Positions 55,071 to 62,861 of a stretch of DNA of 64,000 nt are shown here, piece by piece (within the stretch, counting starts at the first letter, position 1; each line of letters opens with the position of its first letter). The notes beneath the pieces are model-generated. The model saw only the letters and a program-made list of their open reading frames with translations. It made no database searches and was not told where the DNA came from. The translations under genes were made by a program, and so were the position numbers. The stretch covers positions 93,606-157,605 of the forward strand of contig DASYAE010000289.1 of assembly GCA_036501535.1 (NCBI GenBank), written 5' to 3'. Origin of the DNA: DASYAE01 sp036501535. GTDB taxonomy: Bacteria > Actinomycetota > Actinomycetes > Streptomycetales > Catenulisporaceae.

Positions 55071-55095
55071 GCCGGGGGCTTGGCCTGCCCCCGGC
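55071..55095 (-). terminator. Terminator hairpin after the permuted tRNA genes
   Basis: Perfect 9-base arms GCCGGGGGC and GCCCCCGGC with a 7-base loop, 62 bases downstream of permuted tRNA II on the minus strand. The sequence between it and ppdK (54836-55070) holds no gene; it should contain the ppdK promoter, which I could not place. Confidence 0.7.
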
Positions 55096-55157
55096 CCTCG
55101 TTCTGCCGCCCAATTGTTCGCACCGACACGTTTGAAGGACGCGAATCATTCTCAATA

Positions 55158-55230
55158 CGCTGCGCTCTGCCTATTGAGCTATCGCCGCATGAAGCGCAGC
55201 GAGGGGGAATTGAACCCCCAACCTCAGCGT
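55158..55230 (-). tRNA. Circularly permuted tRNA gene II (anticodon not assignable)
   Basis: Minus-strand order is 3' half, 6-base linker (55189-55194), 5' half. 3' half: anticodon-stem strand CGCTG (55229-55225), variable AGGTT, T-arm GGGGG-TTCAATT-CCCCC (55219-55203), acceptor strand TCGCTGC (55202-55196), discriminator G (55195). 5' half: acceptor GCGGCGA (55188-55182), T8-A9, D-arm GCTC...GAGC with A14, G18-G19 and A21 in place, G26, anticodon-stem strand CAGCG (55162-55158). Acceptor strands pair over 7 bp (one G-T) and anticodon strands over 5 bp, extendable to CAGCGT/ACGCTG, only in permuted order. Loop bases are split between both halves, and neither side supplies an obvious U33, so the anticodon is unknown. 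CCA is not encoded. Confidence 0.72.
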
Positions 55231-55300
55231 GTGTCGTCCGCGTCCGGTCGATTCGGCGCTCGGCGGCGATCCTGAATCTGGGGCGGAAATCTGAGTCTGT

Positions 55301-55380
55301 CCGGGCTGCCTCTGCCAATTTGGGCTACCCCGGCAGGTGTGCCAGGGGAGGGAATCGGACCCTCACCGTGACCCGGTAGT
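55301..55380 (-). tRNA. Circularly permuted tRNA gene I (anticodon not assignable)
   Basis: Minus-strand order is 3' half, 5-base linker (55335-55339), 5' half. 3' half: anticodon-stem strand CGGGT (55375-55371, preceded by C), 6-base variable region, T-arm GAGGG-TCCGATT-CCCTC (55364-55348), acceptor CCCTGGC (55347-55341), discriminator A (55340). 5' half: acceptor GCCGGGG (55334-55328), T8-A9, D-arm GCC...GGC with G18-G19 and A21, A26, anticodon-stem strand GCCCG (55306-55302) then G. Acceptor strands pair over 7 bp with one G-T; the anticodon stem extends to GCCCGG/CCGGGT. T55 of the T-loop is C, unlike gene II. No tRNA forms if the halves are read in normal order. Confidence 0.68.
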
Positions 55381-55401
55381 CAGTTTCATGCGTCAGTTTC
55401 A
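55379..55401 (-). repeat. Tandem 13-base-spaced direct repeat in the leader of permuted tRNA I
   Basis: GTCAGTTTCA occurs at 55379-55388 and 55392-55401 (plus-strand reading). The copy next to the tRNA can pair, as GAAACTGA on the minus strand, with TCAGATTTC (55294-55286) just after the 5' half, with one bulged A. Confidence 0.55.
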
Positions 55402-55466
55402 GTCTGCGCTCCCGCGCCTCCCTCCCCGATGTGGGAGGAAGCTCATCGTTCCGGCGGGTCCGGCCG

Positions 55467-56204
55467 CTACTCGAAGAGGTAGCCGAACACCGCCTCCCCC
55501 ACGTGCCGGTCCACGACCTCGGCGCCGTTGGCCTCCTCGCGGGCGAACTTCACCGCGGCCTGCAGCGCCTCGACCCGCTCCAGCAGCTCGTTGACCCGCG
55601 CGGCCGGCAGCGCCCCGGAGAACTTCACCGTGGTCCAGGAGCCGACCTGCACGTCCTCGTAGTAGACCTCGACCTGCGCCGGGTGCTTCTCGGTCGCCTC
55701 GGCCTTGACGTGGTTGCGCGGCACCTTCTTGGTCCTGACCGTGCGCACCGCCTCGGTGCGCCAGGCGTCGGACGAGGGGTCCCGGCTCCACGCCTCGGCG
55801 GCGTCCAGCAGCGGCAGCTTCTTGACGAAGGTGTGCAGGTCGGTCAGCTGCTTCTCCAGGAAGAGCAGGTAGGTCACCGGGGCGCCCTCGATCAGGGTGC
55901 GCCCGCCGACCACCACGTCGGCCTTCGCGGTGCAGTTCGCCCAGTCCTTCGTCGCGGTGACGTCGAACAGCCGGGTCAGCGTCGCGGCGGTGCGCCGCAG
56001 CACCTCCTCGGTCTTGACCTGCACCCGGGTCGCCTCGGGCGGCAGCTGCTCGCCCTCCTCGTCCTTGGGCTGATACGTGCGCGAGATGCCGGCCAGCAGC
56101 GCCTGCTTCTGCACCGCGTGGTGCGCCTCGGTCAGCTCCTGGAACGACCTGCTCTTGACGCCCTTCTCCAGGGCGATGATCTGGTTCAGCTTCGTCGTGG
56201 TCAC
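55467..56204 (-). CDS. Conserved actinobacterial/phage-type protein of unknown function beside permuted tRNAs
   Basis: 245 residues from GTG 56204 (GGGGACC upstream); the frame runs to 56285. From memory, proteins with TTTKLNQIIALEKGVKSRSF, ISRTYQPKDEEGEQLPPE, VTYLLFLEKQLTDLHTFV, KKVPRNHVKAEATEKHPAQ and VKFSGALPAARVNELLERVE motifs are widespread in Actinobacteria and their phages and have no assigned function. I did not verify this. The fold looks mostly helical with a central beta part; no catalytic motif stands out. The stop lies about 85 bases before the first permuted tRNA on the same strand, so cotranscription is likely and a role in tRNA maturation is conceivable. Confidence 0.82.
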   Translation of the reverse strand: MTTTKLNQIIALEKGVKSRSFQELTEAHHAVQKQALLAGISRTYQPKDEEGEQLPPEATRVQVKTEEVLRRTAATLTRLFDVTATKDWANCTAKADVVVGGRTLIEGAPVTYLLFLEKQLTDLHTFVKKLPLLDAAEAWSRDPSSDAWRTEAVRTVRTKKVPRNHVKAEATEKHPAQVEVYYEDVQVGSWTTVKFSGALPAARVNELLERVEALQAAVKFAREEANGAEVVDRHVGEAVFGYLFE

Positions 56205-56320
56205 GTGTGTGGTCCCCGCCTCAGTACAGGACCGGCCTGATATGCCGACAGTCCCGTGGTCAACAGGCTGGAACACTACCAGCAATACTCTGTCTCGCGC
56301 ACCGGGAATAGCCGGCTGTC

Positions 56321-56968
56321 TCAGCCCCCTGAAGCCGCCGCCATCGCACCGCGGATCACCGAGCCCAGTTGCCGCAGCGTGCGGCCGAGCGGGGGCGCGA
56401 TCGCGTCGAGGCCGTCGGCCAGGTCGTCGGCCCGGGACCGTGCGGCGCGGCCCGGCAGGCGGGTGGCGACCGGTCCGACCGAGGCGGACACGGCGATGAC
56501 GGCCAGCGCCGCCTCATCCGGCGGCACGTCGGCGGCCCGCCGGGTGTCAGTGAGCACGGCCGCGATGCTGCGCTGCAGGGCGGCCGCCGAGGCGCGGTCG
56601 GCGACTGAGATCCGGGCGCGGCCCAACGCGCGCCGGGTCACCGCGATCGCGCCGGCGGCGGCCAGCTGCTCCTCGACCAGCCTGCAGGTCCACCGATGGC
56701 GACGGCGCAGCGCCGCCCTCCAGTGCAGCCGGTGCTCGGCGAGGTCCGCGGCCACCTGGTCGAGCACCGGATCGCGGCCCACCGCCGGCCGGTCGATAAG
56801 CACAGTGCCGGAGTCGTCCCGCGCGGTCCCGTCCAGAGCGAGCGCGGCCAGCGCCGCGGCCCGGACGACGAAGACGGTTCGCATCCGGTCGAACAGCCGG
56901 CCGCGGTCCAGGTCGCAGCACACCAGGTAGGCGCGCGCGGGCAGCGACGCCGGGTCGGTCTCACTCAT
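56321..56968 (-). CDS. GPP34 (GOLPH3/Vps74-like) family protein
   Basis: 215 residues. ARAYLVCCDLDRGRLFDR near the N-terminus, VLIDRPAVGRDPVLDQV, LVEEQLAAAGAI and a helical C-terminus match the GPP34 fold, known in eukaryotes for binding phosphatidylinositol-4-phosphate and common in actinomycetes with unknown role. No signal peptide. It is upstream of, and co-directional with, the conserved protein at 55.5-56.2 kb, with a 116-base gap. Confidence 0.82.
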   Translation of the reverse strand: MSETDPASLPARAYLVCCDLDRGRLFDRMRTVFVVRAAALAALALDGTARDDSGTVLIDRPAVGRDPVLDQVAADLAEHRLHWRAALRRRHRWTCRLVEEQLAAAGAIAVTRRALGRARISVADRASAAALQRSIAAVLTDTRRAADVPPDEAALAVIAVSASVGPVATRLPGRAARSRADDLADGLDAIAPPLGRTLRQLGSVIRGAMAAASGG

Positions 56969-57069
56969 TGCACCGTATATCCGGTCTTCCTGGATGGAAT
57001 AGGACGAACACGCTCAGCCTACTATGTGTCCTGCGTCCCAGGGCGGCAGACCAGCCGCGGCACCGCCGT

Positions 57070-57510
57070 CTAGCGGCTCGTCTCCGGGGGCACGACGCCG
57101 GCCTTGATGAGCTTGATCGGGTTGATGTAGTCCCGGTAGAGCACTATGCGGCCGTCGCGGATCCGCAGCACCACGATGACGGACTGGTGGAACGGCTCGC
57201 CCGTGGTGCTCAGGTGGCCGTCCGCCTCGTACTCGACGATGACGGCCTCCGGGTCCGCGGTCTCGTAGATCACCACGTCGCGGAACTCGTCCCAGCGGAC
57301 CGGCGACTGGTCGGCCTTGCGCAGGAAGTCCTCGATCTGCGCGCGGCCGTTCAGCCGGATCCAATCGCCGGACGGCACGTAGGGCCACTCCATACGCGCG
57401 TCGGGCGCCATCAGGCCGAGCAATCCGTCGAAGTCGTTGCGGCTGCCGAGCTCGAGCACCTTCTGCGCGAACGCGCGGCGGTCGAGCACGGGGGCGTCTG
57501 GAACGGGCAT
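57070..57510 (-). CDS. SnoaL-like (NTF2-fold) protein
   Basis: 146 residues. The cone-shaped NTF2 fold is suggested by FAQKVLELGSRNDFDGLLGLMAPDARMEWP in pieces, GRAQIEDFLRKADQ, VIVEYEADGHLS and VVLRIRDGRIVLYRDYINPI, typical of SnoaL-like polyketide cyclases and ketosteroid-isomerase-like proteins. The enzyme or binding role is unknown. It is divergent from a TetR gene and its promoter region carries an inverted repeat. Confidence 0.82.
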   Translation of the reverse strand: MPVPDAPVLDRRAFAQKVLELGSRNDFDGLLGLMAPDARMEWPYVPSGDWIRLNGRAQIEDFLRKADQSPVRWDEFRDVVIYETADPEAVIVEYEADGHLSTTGEPFHQSVIVVLRIRDGRIVLYRDYINPIKLIKAGVVPPETSR

Positions 57511-57563
57511 GTGCGCCTCCTGATCTCGGTGCCGCGGGCCGCGGCGGCGCGCGGCGGCATCCG

Positions 57564-57579
57564 TTCAACATGCGTTGAA
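57564..57579. promoter_or_regulatory. Inverted repeat between SnoaL-like and TetR genes
   Basis: Arms TTCAAC and GTTGAA with ATGC spacer, 54 bases before the SnoaL-like start. A likely operator of the divergent TetR regulator. Confidence 0.5.
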
Positions 57580-57698
57580 TGAACCTGCGGGCCACGGTAC
57601 CCGGCCGCACCAGGCCGGTCAACGCTTGTGGAACGAACCGGGATGCGCGAAGCCCGAACCCCGGGGCAGAGCATGAACCACGAACTTAAGATGACGCC

Positions 57699-58292
57699 GT
57701 GACACCAGCATCCGCCGGAACGGCGCGCGCCGAGCAGCGCCGGGCGACCGAGGCGGCCATCCTGGACGCCGCCCGCGCGACGTTCGCCGAGTTCGGCTAC
57801 GAGCGCAGCACGATCCGCCGCATCGCCGAGGCCGCGGGCGTCGACCCCGGCCTGGTCATGCACTACTACGGCTCGAAGCAGCAGCTGTTCGCCCTGGCCG
57901 CGCAGTACGCCGCCGTGGAGGTGCCGGACGGGTCGGCGCAGGAGATGGCCGACTCGGTGCTCGCCATGCTCGAAGACCGGCTGCAGGCCGAACCGGTCGC
58001 CTCGCTCGCCGTGCTGCGCTCAATGCTCACGAACGACAGCGCCGCGCAGACCTATCGCAGCGCCGCCGCCTCCCGCGTCGACCAGATGGCGGCCACGATC
58101 CCGGCCGAGGACGCGCCGCTGCGCGCCGAGCTGATCACCGCGATCATCCACGGCGTGATCATGCAGCGCTGGATGGTCGGCCCGAATCCGCTGGCCGAAG
58201 CAGCTCCCGAAGACGTCGTCGCGCTGCTGCGCCCCTGCCTCGACGCGCTGATCACGCCGGAGGGCGAACAGGCCGCGCAGCCCGAGCACTGA
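57699..58292 (+). CDS. TetR-family transcriptional regulator
   Basis: 197 residues, GTG start preceded by TAAGAT (57687-57692) 6 bases upstream, so probably leaderless. HTH about residues 15-60 (AILDAARATFAEFGYERSTIRRIAEAAGVDPGLVMHYYGSK in pieces) and a TetR_C-type ligand domain. It is divergent from the SnoaL-like gene, the probable target via the repeat at 57564-57579. Confidence 0.9.
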   Translation: MTPASAGTARAEQRRATEAAILDAARATFAEFGYERSTIRRIAEAAGVDPGLVMHYYGSKQQLFALAAQYAAVEVPDGSAQEMADSVLAMLEDRLQAEPVASLAVLRSMLTNDSAAQTYRSAAASRVDQMAATIPAEDAPLRAELITAIIHGVIMQRWMVGPNPLAEAAPEDVVALLRPCLDALITPEGEQAAQPEH

Positions 58293-58297
58293 TCCGG

Positions 58298-59314
58298 CTA
58301 CAGCTCGGCCCGCATCCGCGCCAGGACCTTCCGGCTCTCCGCCGGGGTGCGGGCCTCGACCGCGAGCCGGTCCATGGCCCGGCTGTACGCCTCGACGTCT
58401 TCCGGCCGCTCGAGATAGAGCGCGCCGGTCAGGTGTTCGACGTAGACGATGTCCTCGAGCTCCGGGCCGGCGAAGCGCAGCAGCGTGAACGCGGTCTCCA
58501 CGGCCGCGCCGGCCGCCTCGCCCTCCAGCACCTGGAGCGAGACCTGCGGCAGGGCGCTGATCTCGAGCAGCCGGTCGAACTGAGCCTGCATCACCTTGCG
58601 CCCGCCGGCCGGGCGGCGCAGCGCGGACTCGTTGACCACGGCCCAGTACTTCGGCGGCGAGGCGGCGTAGAGGATCTCCTGGCGGCGCTTGCGCAGCGAG
58701 ACCCAGTTGTCTATGTCCGCCAGCCGGTACGGGTTGCGCCGGCCGGACGCGACCGCGCGCATGTACTCCTCGCACTGCAGCAGCCCGGGCACGAACTGCA
58801 CCTCGTAGGTCTGGATGCGCTGCGCCGCCTCCTCCAGGCCCAGGTACTCGCCGAACCAGGTGGGCACCAGGGAGCTGTGCGCGGACCACCAGTCCGGCTG
58901 GCGGGAGCGGCGGGCCATGTCGAGGTAGCGCTCGCGCTGCTCCGGCTCGGTCACGCCGTAGCAGGTGAGCAGGTCGCCCACGTCCCGCTCCTTGAGCCGG
59001 ACCCGGCCGTTCTCCATCCGGCTCAGCTTCGACGGCGAGCAGCGGATCACCTCGCCGGCCTCGAGCCGGGTCACCCTGGCCTGCTCGCGCAGCTTGCGCA
59101 TCTGGGCGCCGAGGATCAGGTTGCGCACGGTCGAGCCGGTCGGCCGCTCGTCGCCGCGCTCCCCCCGCAGGTCCGCGGCCCGCTCCGGGTCGGCGGCGCG
59201 GTCGGCGGCGCGGTCGGCGCGCCGCTGGTCGAGCAGGTCGCCCAGCCGGTCGCCGAGCAGATCGCTCGGGCGATCGCCGGTCCGGTCGACCGGCCGTCCG
59301 GGACTCGGGGCCAC
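58298..59314 (-). CDS. XRE-type HTH regulator with DUF5753 domain
   Basis: 338 residues, GTG with GGGAGG 8 bases upstream. Residues 1-60 are an unusual low-complexity stretch of Asp-Arg repeats (DRPSDLLGDRLGDLLDQRRADRAADRAAD in pieces), from tandem GC-rich DNA. The HTH follows at about 68-125 (LGAQMRKLREQARVTRLEAGEVIRCSPSKLSRMENGR in pieces), then DUF5753 (about 150-335; FVPGLLQCEEYMRA, NESALRRPAGG). Such regulators in Streptomyces pair with small DUF397 proteins, but none is seen here. It is divergent from a PF04672-type methyltransferase. Confidence 0.88.
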   Translation of the reverse strand: MAPSPGRPVDRTGDRPSDLLGDRLGDLLDQRRADRAADRAADPERAADLRGERGDERPTGSTVRNLILGAQMRKLREQARVTRLEAGEVIRCSPSKLSRMENGRVRLKERDVGDLLTCYGVTEPEQRERYLDMARRSRQPDWWSAHSSLVPTWFGEYLGLEEAAQRIQTYEVQFVPGLLQCEEYMRAVASGRRNPYRLADIDNWVSLRKRRQEILYAASPPKYWAVVNESALRRPAGGRKVMQAQFDRLLEISALPQVSLQVLEGEAAGAAVETAFTLLRFAGPELEDIVYVEHLTGALYLERPEDVEAYSRAMDRLAVEARTPAESRKVLARMRAEL

Positions 59315-59439
59315 GGCGACACCCTCCCAGGAGTATCAATCCAAAACGGGACCAACTTACGGACAGATAATAGAACAGTACGCTACGTTGCTGACAGATC
59401 GTCAGGCAATCGCAGCTGCACACGCGTCAGGAGGAATCG

Positions 59440-60318
59440 GTGTCAGACAACGGGAACGGCGACACACCAGGCGGCGCGGCGGAAGCGGCCGCGCCGAAGC
59501 GGCACAACCAGACGGTCCCGGTCGGGGTGGACCCGACCCGGGCCAGCATCGCGCGGGTCTACGACGCGTTCCTCAACGGCAAGGACAACTACGAGATCGA
59601 CCGCGAGGTGCTGCGCGCGGTGCAGAGCGCCGCGCCCGAGGCCCAGGACCTGGCCACCGAGAACCGCGGATTCCTGATCCGGGCCTGCCGGTTCCTGGCC
59701 GCGCAGACCGCCATCGACCAGTTCCTCGACCTCGGCTCGGGACTGCCGACCGCGGAGAACACGCACCAGGTGGTGCAGCGGCTCAACCCGGACGCGACCG
59801 TCGTGTACGTCGACAACGACCCCGTGGTGCTGGCGCACGGCCGGGCGCTGCTCGAGGAGGAGGACCGCAGCCACTTCGTGTCGGCCGACATCTTCGAGCC
59901 GAAGGAGGTGCTGGAGAACGAGGAGATCCGGGAGCGGATCGACTTCTCCCGCCCGCTGGCCCTGCTGCAGATGGGCACCCTGCACCACTTCAACGGCCCG
60001 CGCGAGGCGCCCAAGCAGATCATGGCGGAGTACGTCGCCGCGCTGCCGTCCGGCTCGTACGTCGGGCTGAGCCACTTCCTCGACCCCGAGGACGAGGACG
60101 CCCGGGCGGCCCGCGGGATGGAGGAGATGTTCCTGCACAGCCCGATGGGCTCGGGCACCTTCCGCACCCGCGCGGAGCTGCTGGAGCTGATGGCCGGCCT
60201 GGAGCTGATCGAGCCCGGCCTCACGCTGTGCGCCGACTGGTGGCCGGACGGCCCGCGGCTCAAGCCGCTGAACCAGGTCCAGCGCTGCATCGCCGGCATG
60301 GTCGGCCACAAGCCCTGA
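59440..60318 (+). CDS. SAM-dependent methyltransferase of the DUF574 (PF04672) type
   Basis: 292 residues, GTG with GGAGGAAT upstream. N-terminal PTRASIARVYDAFLNGKDNYE-type motif (about 26-46), QFLDLGSGLPTAENTHQV as SAM-binding glycine loop (about 93-110), VVYVDNDPVVLAHGRALL and MGTLHHFNGP. Family members are abundant in actinomycetes, frequently beside XRE/DUF5753 genes as here, but with unknown substrate. The divergent promoter region 59315-59439 is AT-rich and contains a CTGAC/GTCAG inverted pair at 59391-59405. Confidence 0.9.
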   Translation: MSDNGNGDTPGGAAEAAAPKRHNQTVPVGVDPTRASIARVYDAFLNGKDNYEIDREVLRAVQSAAPEAQDLATENRGFLIRACRFLAAQTAIDQFLDLGSGLPTAENTHQVVQRLNPDATVVYVDNDPVVLAHGRALLEEEDRSHFVSADIFEPKEVLENEEIRERIDFSRPLALLQMGTLHHFNGPREAPKQIMAEYVAALPSGSYVGLSHFLDPEDEDARAARGMEEMFLHSPMGSGTFRTRAELLELMAGLELIEPGLTLCADWWPDGPRLKPLNQVQRCIAGMVGHKP

Positions 60319-60375
60319 AGCAGTGGAACTGTGAAGCAGTGGCCTGACGGGATCTGACGCCCGCTCACGCCCCGT

Positions 60376-60409
60376 CCGCGCCGGGTGACCGATCGGTCGC
60401 CCGGCGCGG
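60376..60409. terminator. Bidirectional terminator, near-perfect 34-base palindrome
   Basis: CCGCGCCGGG and CCCGGCGCGG flank an inner palindrome GACCGATCGGTC; the only non-Watson-Crick pair is T86/G99 (U-G in RNA). It lies between the convergent methyltransferase and LysR genes. Confidence 0.65.
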
Positions 60410-60428
60410 CGCACTTGCGGCCGCGCCG

Positions 60429-61418
60429 CTACGCCGGAACGCTCCTGGCCGTTTCGGCACGCGTCGCCGGGCTCTTCGACACCGCGGCCCGGCGGACCAT
60501 GCGCGTGCGCCCGTCCGCATCCGCGTACTGCGGCTGGTTGCGCCGTGCCAGCCGGAGCAGCCCCTGCAGTGGCCGCTCGGCCTGCCCGAGCCCGGTCCGC
60601 CAGCGCGCCTCGATCCCCAGCGGCATCAGCGGGTTCGGATACTCCAGCCGGACGAGGCGGCCGGAGGCCAGATCCCTGACCACGCTCATGAACGGCAGCA
60701 CCGCTATCCCCCGGCCCAGCGCGACCTGCCGGAGCAGCGCGCCGAGCGAGCCGGCGACCGGCGCGGCCCGGCCGCGCTGAGCCAGGTCCCTGCCATACCG
60801 GTCGTAGAGCATCTCCGAGGTGCCGCCCGTCTCCGCCACCAGGAAGTCCGCCCCGCCGAGCCGTTCCGCGGTGACCGCGTCGCCGCGGGCCAGCGGATGG
60901 TCCGGCGCCGCGACCGCCGCGACCCGGTCGTAGGCGACCACCGCGCGCGGGCCGGGCAGCCGGGGCTCGGCCTGCTCGAAGCGGAAGACGACGTCGAGCC
61001 GGCCCCGGTCCAGGTCCTCGTCGAGCTGCCGGCGGGAGGCGACCGCGAGGGTCACGTCGGCGCACGTGCCCGGGCCCGCAGCACCCTGCTGCAACGCCGC
61101 GACGACGTCCGGGAGCCATTGCGCGGCCAACGTTTCGAGCACTCCGATGCGCAGCACCGGCCGCTGTCCCGTCACGTCGCGGCGCAGCCGCTCGTCCAGG
61201 TCGATCATCTGGCGGGCGTAGGGAACCAGCCGCGCCCCGGCCTCGGTCGGCCTCGCCCCCGCACTGGTGCGCACCAGAAGGCTGACACCGAGCTCCCGCT
61301 CCAGGCTCTTGATCTGGTCGCTGACGCTCGACTGCGCATACCCCAGCTCGGCCGCGGCGGCCGATATCCCGCCGCGCTCTGCGGCGGCGAGGAAGGCCCG
61401 CAGATGTCGTGATTCCAC
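60429..61418 (-). CDS. LysR-family transcriptional regulator
   Basis: 329 residues. N-terminal HTH MESRHLRAFLAAAERGG...AELGYAQSSVSDQIKSLERELG (about 1-60), then a substrate-binding domain of the LysR type. It is divergent from the dGTPase-like gene by about 100 bases, but LysR targets are often elsewhere. The effector is unknown. Confidence 0.9.
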   Translation of the reverse strand: MESRHLRAFLAAAERGGISAAAAELGYAQSSVSDQIKSLERELGVSLLVRTSAGARPTEAGARLVPYARQMIDLDERLRRDVTGQRPVLRIGVLETLAAQWLPDVVAALQQGAAGPGTCADVTLAVASRRQLDEDLDRGRLDVVFRFEQAEPRLPGPRAVVAYDRVAAVAAPDHPLARGDAVTAERLGGADFLVAETGGTSEMLYDRYGRDLAQRGRAAPVAGSLGALLRQVALGRGIAVLPFMSVVRDLASGRLVRLEYPNPLMPLGIEARWRTGLGQAERPLQGLLRLARRNQPQYADADGRTRMVRRAAVSKSPATRAETARSVPA

Positions 61419-61517
61419 CCGGTCATGCTGCCATCGGGATTACCGATGGTGCCACCGGTTTTCCGGCCCGGCCCCGGCCCTGCGCACATCAGCCCACCGG
61501 CAGATACCGTTGGCTCC

Positions 61518-62861
61518 ATGGCGCAGACGGCGAGCGGGACGGGGATCGGGCCCACCTGTCCCGGCTACGGCGGCGCCGACGTCGAGCGCTACGCGGTCGA
61601 GCCGGCCAGCGAGAGCAAGCGGACCGGCGGCGAGCGCGGCCCGTTCCAGCGGGACCGGGCCCGGGTGCTGCACAGCCTCGCGCTGCGCCGGCTGGCCGGG
61701 AAGACCCAGGTGGTCGCGCCGGGCGAGTCGGACTTCCCGCGCACCCGGCTGACCCACTCGCTCGAGGTCGCGCAGATCGGCCGGGAGCTGGCCGGCAGCC
61801 TCGGCGCCGACCCCGACCTGGTCGAGGCCGCGTGCCTGGCGCACGACCTCGGGCACCCGCCGTTCGGCCACACCGGCGAGGCGGCGCTCGACGAGGTCTG
61901 CTCGGACGTCGGCGGCTTCGAGGGCAACGCGCAGAATCTGCGGATCCTGACCCGGCTCGAGGCCAAGGTGATCCTGCCGGACGGGCGCTCGGCCGGCCTG
62001 AACCCGACCCGCGCGCTGCTCGACGCGACGACGAAGTATCCCTGGCCGCGCCGCGCGGGCACCGCGAAATTCGGCTACTACGCCGACGACCAGCCGGTGT
62101 TCGCGTGGGCGCGGGTGGGCAGCCCGCCGGACGCGCAGAAGTGCTTCGAGGCGCAGATCATGGACTGGTCGGACGACGTCGCCTACTCGGTGCACGACCT
62201 CGAGGACGCGATCCACGCCGGGAACCTGGCCCCGGAGATCCTGCGCGACCCGGCCGAGCGCGCCGCGCTGTTCGAGCGGGTCAAGGGGGGAAGCACGCCG
62301 GGATACGCGCCGGACGCGGAGACCGCGGAGCTCGCCGAGGCGCTGGACCGGCTGCTGGCCGCCGACTGGTGGCCCGGCGAGTACGACCGCTCCTTCGCCG
62401 CGCAGGCCCGGCTCAAGCGCGCGACGAGCGAGCTGATCGGCCGCTTCTGCCTCGCCGTCGTCCAGGCGACGCGGGACGTGTTCGGCCGGGGGCCGCACGT
62501 GCGGTATCAGGCCAGGCTGATCGTGCCGCGGCCGATCCGGCTGGAGAACGCGGTGCTCAAAGCGGTCACCGCACGCTATGTCATGGAGACCGGGCCGGCG
62601 CTCGGCCTGCGCGCCAAGCAGGCCGGGCTGGTCCAGGAGCTGTTCGCGCTGCTGGCCGACCGCCCGGACCGGCTCGAGCCGCCGTTCCACGCCTGGTGGC
62701 TGGAGGCCGCGGACGACGCGGCGCGGCGGCGTGTGACGGTCGATCAGATAGCTTCGTTCACCGATGCCTCGGCGCTGCGCCTGCATCGTGAGCTGACCGG
62801 TGCGGCCCGCAGGCCGAGCACGAACTCGGCGGCGCCGGAGTCGACCACGCGCCCGATCTGA
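61518..62861 (+). CDS. HD-type deoxyguanosinetriphosphate triphosphohydrolase-like protein
   Basis: 447 residues from ATG 61518; the frame runs to 61425. HD signatures FPRTRLTHSLEVAQIGRELA in pieces (about 72-91), CLAHDLGHPPFGHTGE (about 104-119, metal-binding His-Asp) and DVAYSVHDLEDAIHAG (about 219-234) match dGTPases. It hydrolyses dNTP to deoxynucleoside and triphosphate, regulating nucleotide pools or limiting phage. TACCGT lies 8 bases before the ATG, possibly leaderless. Confidence 0.92.
   Translation: MAQTASGTGIGPTCPGYGGADVERYAVEPASESKRTGGERGPFQRDRARVLHSLALRRLAGKTQVVAPGESDFPRTRLTHSLEVAQIGRELAGSLGADPDLVEAACLAHDLGHPPFGHTGEAALDEVCSDVGGFEGNAQNLRILTRLEAKVILPDGRSAGLNPTRALLDATTKYPWPRRAGTAKFGYYADDQPVFAWARVGSPPDAQKCFEAQIMDWSDDVAYSVHDLEDAIHAGNLAPEILRDPAERAALFERVKGGSTPGYAPDAETAELAEALDRLLAADWWPGEYDRSFAAQARLKRATSELIGRFCLAVVQATRDVFGRGPHVRYQARLIVPRPIRLENAVLKAVTARYVMETGPALGLRAKQAGLVQELFALLADRPDRLEPPFHAWWLEAADDAARRRVTVDQIASFTDASALRLHRELTGAARRPSTNSAAPESTTRPI

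Noticed and set aside
55158..55380. Normal-order tRNA genes in this interval
   Set aside because: Reading 5' half I with 3' half II gives acceptor GCCGGGG against TCGCTGC and anticodon strands CCCGG against CGCTG, which do not pair; no 5' acceptor GCCAGGG lies upstream of the first T-arm.
55158..55380. Permuted tmRNA
   Set aside because: Both units have a full anticodon stem and a normal D-arm, there is no tag-peptide reading frame, and there are two copies.
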